Source: Thermococcus bergensis (GTDB lineage Archaea > Methanobacteriota_B > Thermococci > Thermococcales > Thermococcaceae). Taken from it: 64,000 nt of DNA. Below the pieces are notes generated by a model that saw only the letters and a program-made list of their open reading frames with translations, was not told the DNA's origin and did not search any database. The stretch is from NCBI RefSeq assembly GCF_020386975.1, contig NZ_JABFNK010000003.1:300534-364533 (forward strand), read 5' to 3'. Position 1 is the stretch's first letter. Each line of letters begins with the position of its first letter. Positions 63,304 through 64,000 of the stretch are shown here, piece after piece. Position numbers and translations under genes: made by a program.

Positions 63304-64000
63304 ATGAAAGTTCTCATAATGGCCGGTGGTTATGCTACTCGTTTGTGGGCCTATAACAAAGGAAAAGCCCAAACCCCTGCTGCCAGTGGGAGACAAGTAT
63401 ATAATCGATTACATTCTCGAAAAGGTTAAGGAGCTAGATTTAGAGGTTTATGTATCCACCAACAAGTTCTTTGAGAAATACTTCAAGGAGTGGGCCGAGA
63501 AGAATGGTGTGGAGCTCATTGTTGAGGACACCCTAAGTGAAGAGGAAAAACTTTGGAACCATCGGGGCGATTAAATACGCTATATCGAAACTTGGGATTG
63601 ATGATTACCTTATAGTTGCTGGTGACAACCTGTTTTCCTTCTCGCTTAAGGAGTTTCTAAGGCACTATAATGGGAAGCCGTTGATAGCGGTTTACGACGT
63701 CGGTGATTTCGAGCTGGCGAAAGGTATGGTGTTGTTGTGGGAAGGTGATAGGGGACTTTCAGGAAAAAACCCTGCAGCCGAAATCAACACTCGTGAGCAC
63801 GGGTGTGTATGCCCTCCCTAAGGAAGTAGTTGCGAAAGTCGATGAATACCTTGCAGAGGGCAACAGGGACTCACCGGGCTACTTCATAGAGTGGCTTCTC
63901 AAAAGGGTGTTGAGATTCAGGCCTATAAATTCGATGATTACTGGTATGATATTGGTTCGGCCGATATTGGAAGCTATGAAAACATTACTTAAGGAGAGCC
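63304..64000 (+). pseudogene. sugar-phosphate nucleotidyltransferase, frameshifted and cut by window edge
   Basis: Read with corrections: MKVLIMAGGYATRLWPITKE, KPKPLLPVGDKYIIDYILEK, LGTIGAIKYAISKLGIDDYL, IVAGDNLFSFSLKEFLRHYN and, later, WYDIGSADIGSYENIT. This is the RmlA/GlmU-type transferase that activates sugar phosphates (GGxxTRLxPxTxxxPKPLL). At least five one-base indels occur (extra G near 63348, extra T near 63551, missing A near 63723 and others). It pairs with the epimerase for making nucleotide sugars for glycans. Confidence 0.75.

Overview
The window reads as a hyperthermophilic euryarchaeon of the order Thermococcales (Thermococcus-like). Pointers are archaeal Rpo7, Spt4, eS24 and eS27; the formate-dependent purine enzymes PurP and PurT with archaeal PurO; a CetZ tubulin homologue; Taw1; GTP-dependent dephospho-CoA kinase; class III (pilin-type) signal peptides; and GGTGAT-type Shine-Dalgarno sites 4-8 nt before most starts. 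I did not assign a species.

Layout. 0-2.6 kb: a DUF434 gene (cut by the edge), an HD-domain protein, tRNA-Gln and a TnpB-only IS200/IS605-type element. 2.7-4.8 kb: formate dehydrogenase alpha broken by one in-frame stop. 4.7-24.5 kb: a purine cluster (purF, purC, purM, purT, purK, purE, purD, purP, purS, purQ, purL) cut into by mobile and foreign DNA: a purK-purE block that split a resident purE-like gene, a 408-bp mini-IS605 element in the same remnant, a RiPP-like cassette (15.6-19.3 kb), and a toxin-antitoxin pair whose antitoxin carries an IS982-like element. 24.7-28.7 kb: an IS6-like element and nadB-nadA-nadC. 28.8-32 kb: a bacterial-type ribD-ribE-ribBA-ribH operon. 32-35.5 kb (minus): thiC-purC2-purP3-purO. 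35.6-41.6 kb: pdxS-pdxT, a third purP, guaB and a two-subunit GMP synthetase. 41.6-42.6 kb: vapBC and a small hypothetical gene. 42.5-54.8 kb (minus): ten tightly packed genes encoding an alpha/alpha-toroid secreted protein, CetZ, a membrane protein, six pilin-like proteins and a DUF2101-type protein. 54.8-59 kb: taw1, a HemK-type methyltransferase, eS27, eS24, dephospho-CoA kinase, spt4, rpo7 and ppa. 59-62.2 kb: small membrane peptides with a SpoIIM/DUF95 protein and a second IS982-like copy. 62.3-64 kb: an epimerase and a sugar nucleotidyltransferase, both riddled with homopolymer-type frameshifts.

How it works together. The window holds nearly the whole route from PRPP to IMP, using formate as one-carbon donor (PurT, PurP) and PurO for ring closure, and then on to GMP (GuaB, GuaA). 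The purine intermediate AIR is also the substrate of ThiC, which heads an operon with late purine genes. A shared dyad of ACAT-N4-ATGT type lies upstream of at least seven purine transcription units and probably marks a purine regulon.

The best candidates for undescribed systems are: (i) three near-identical 40-44-residue peptides with a C-x6-C-G-G core, followed by a radical SAM maturase and an ABC exporter; (ii) the SpoIIM-linked small membrane peptide cluster at 59-62 kb; and (iii) the CetZ-pilin operon.
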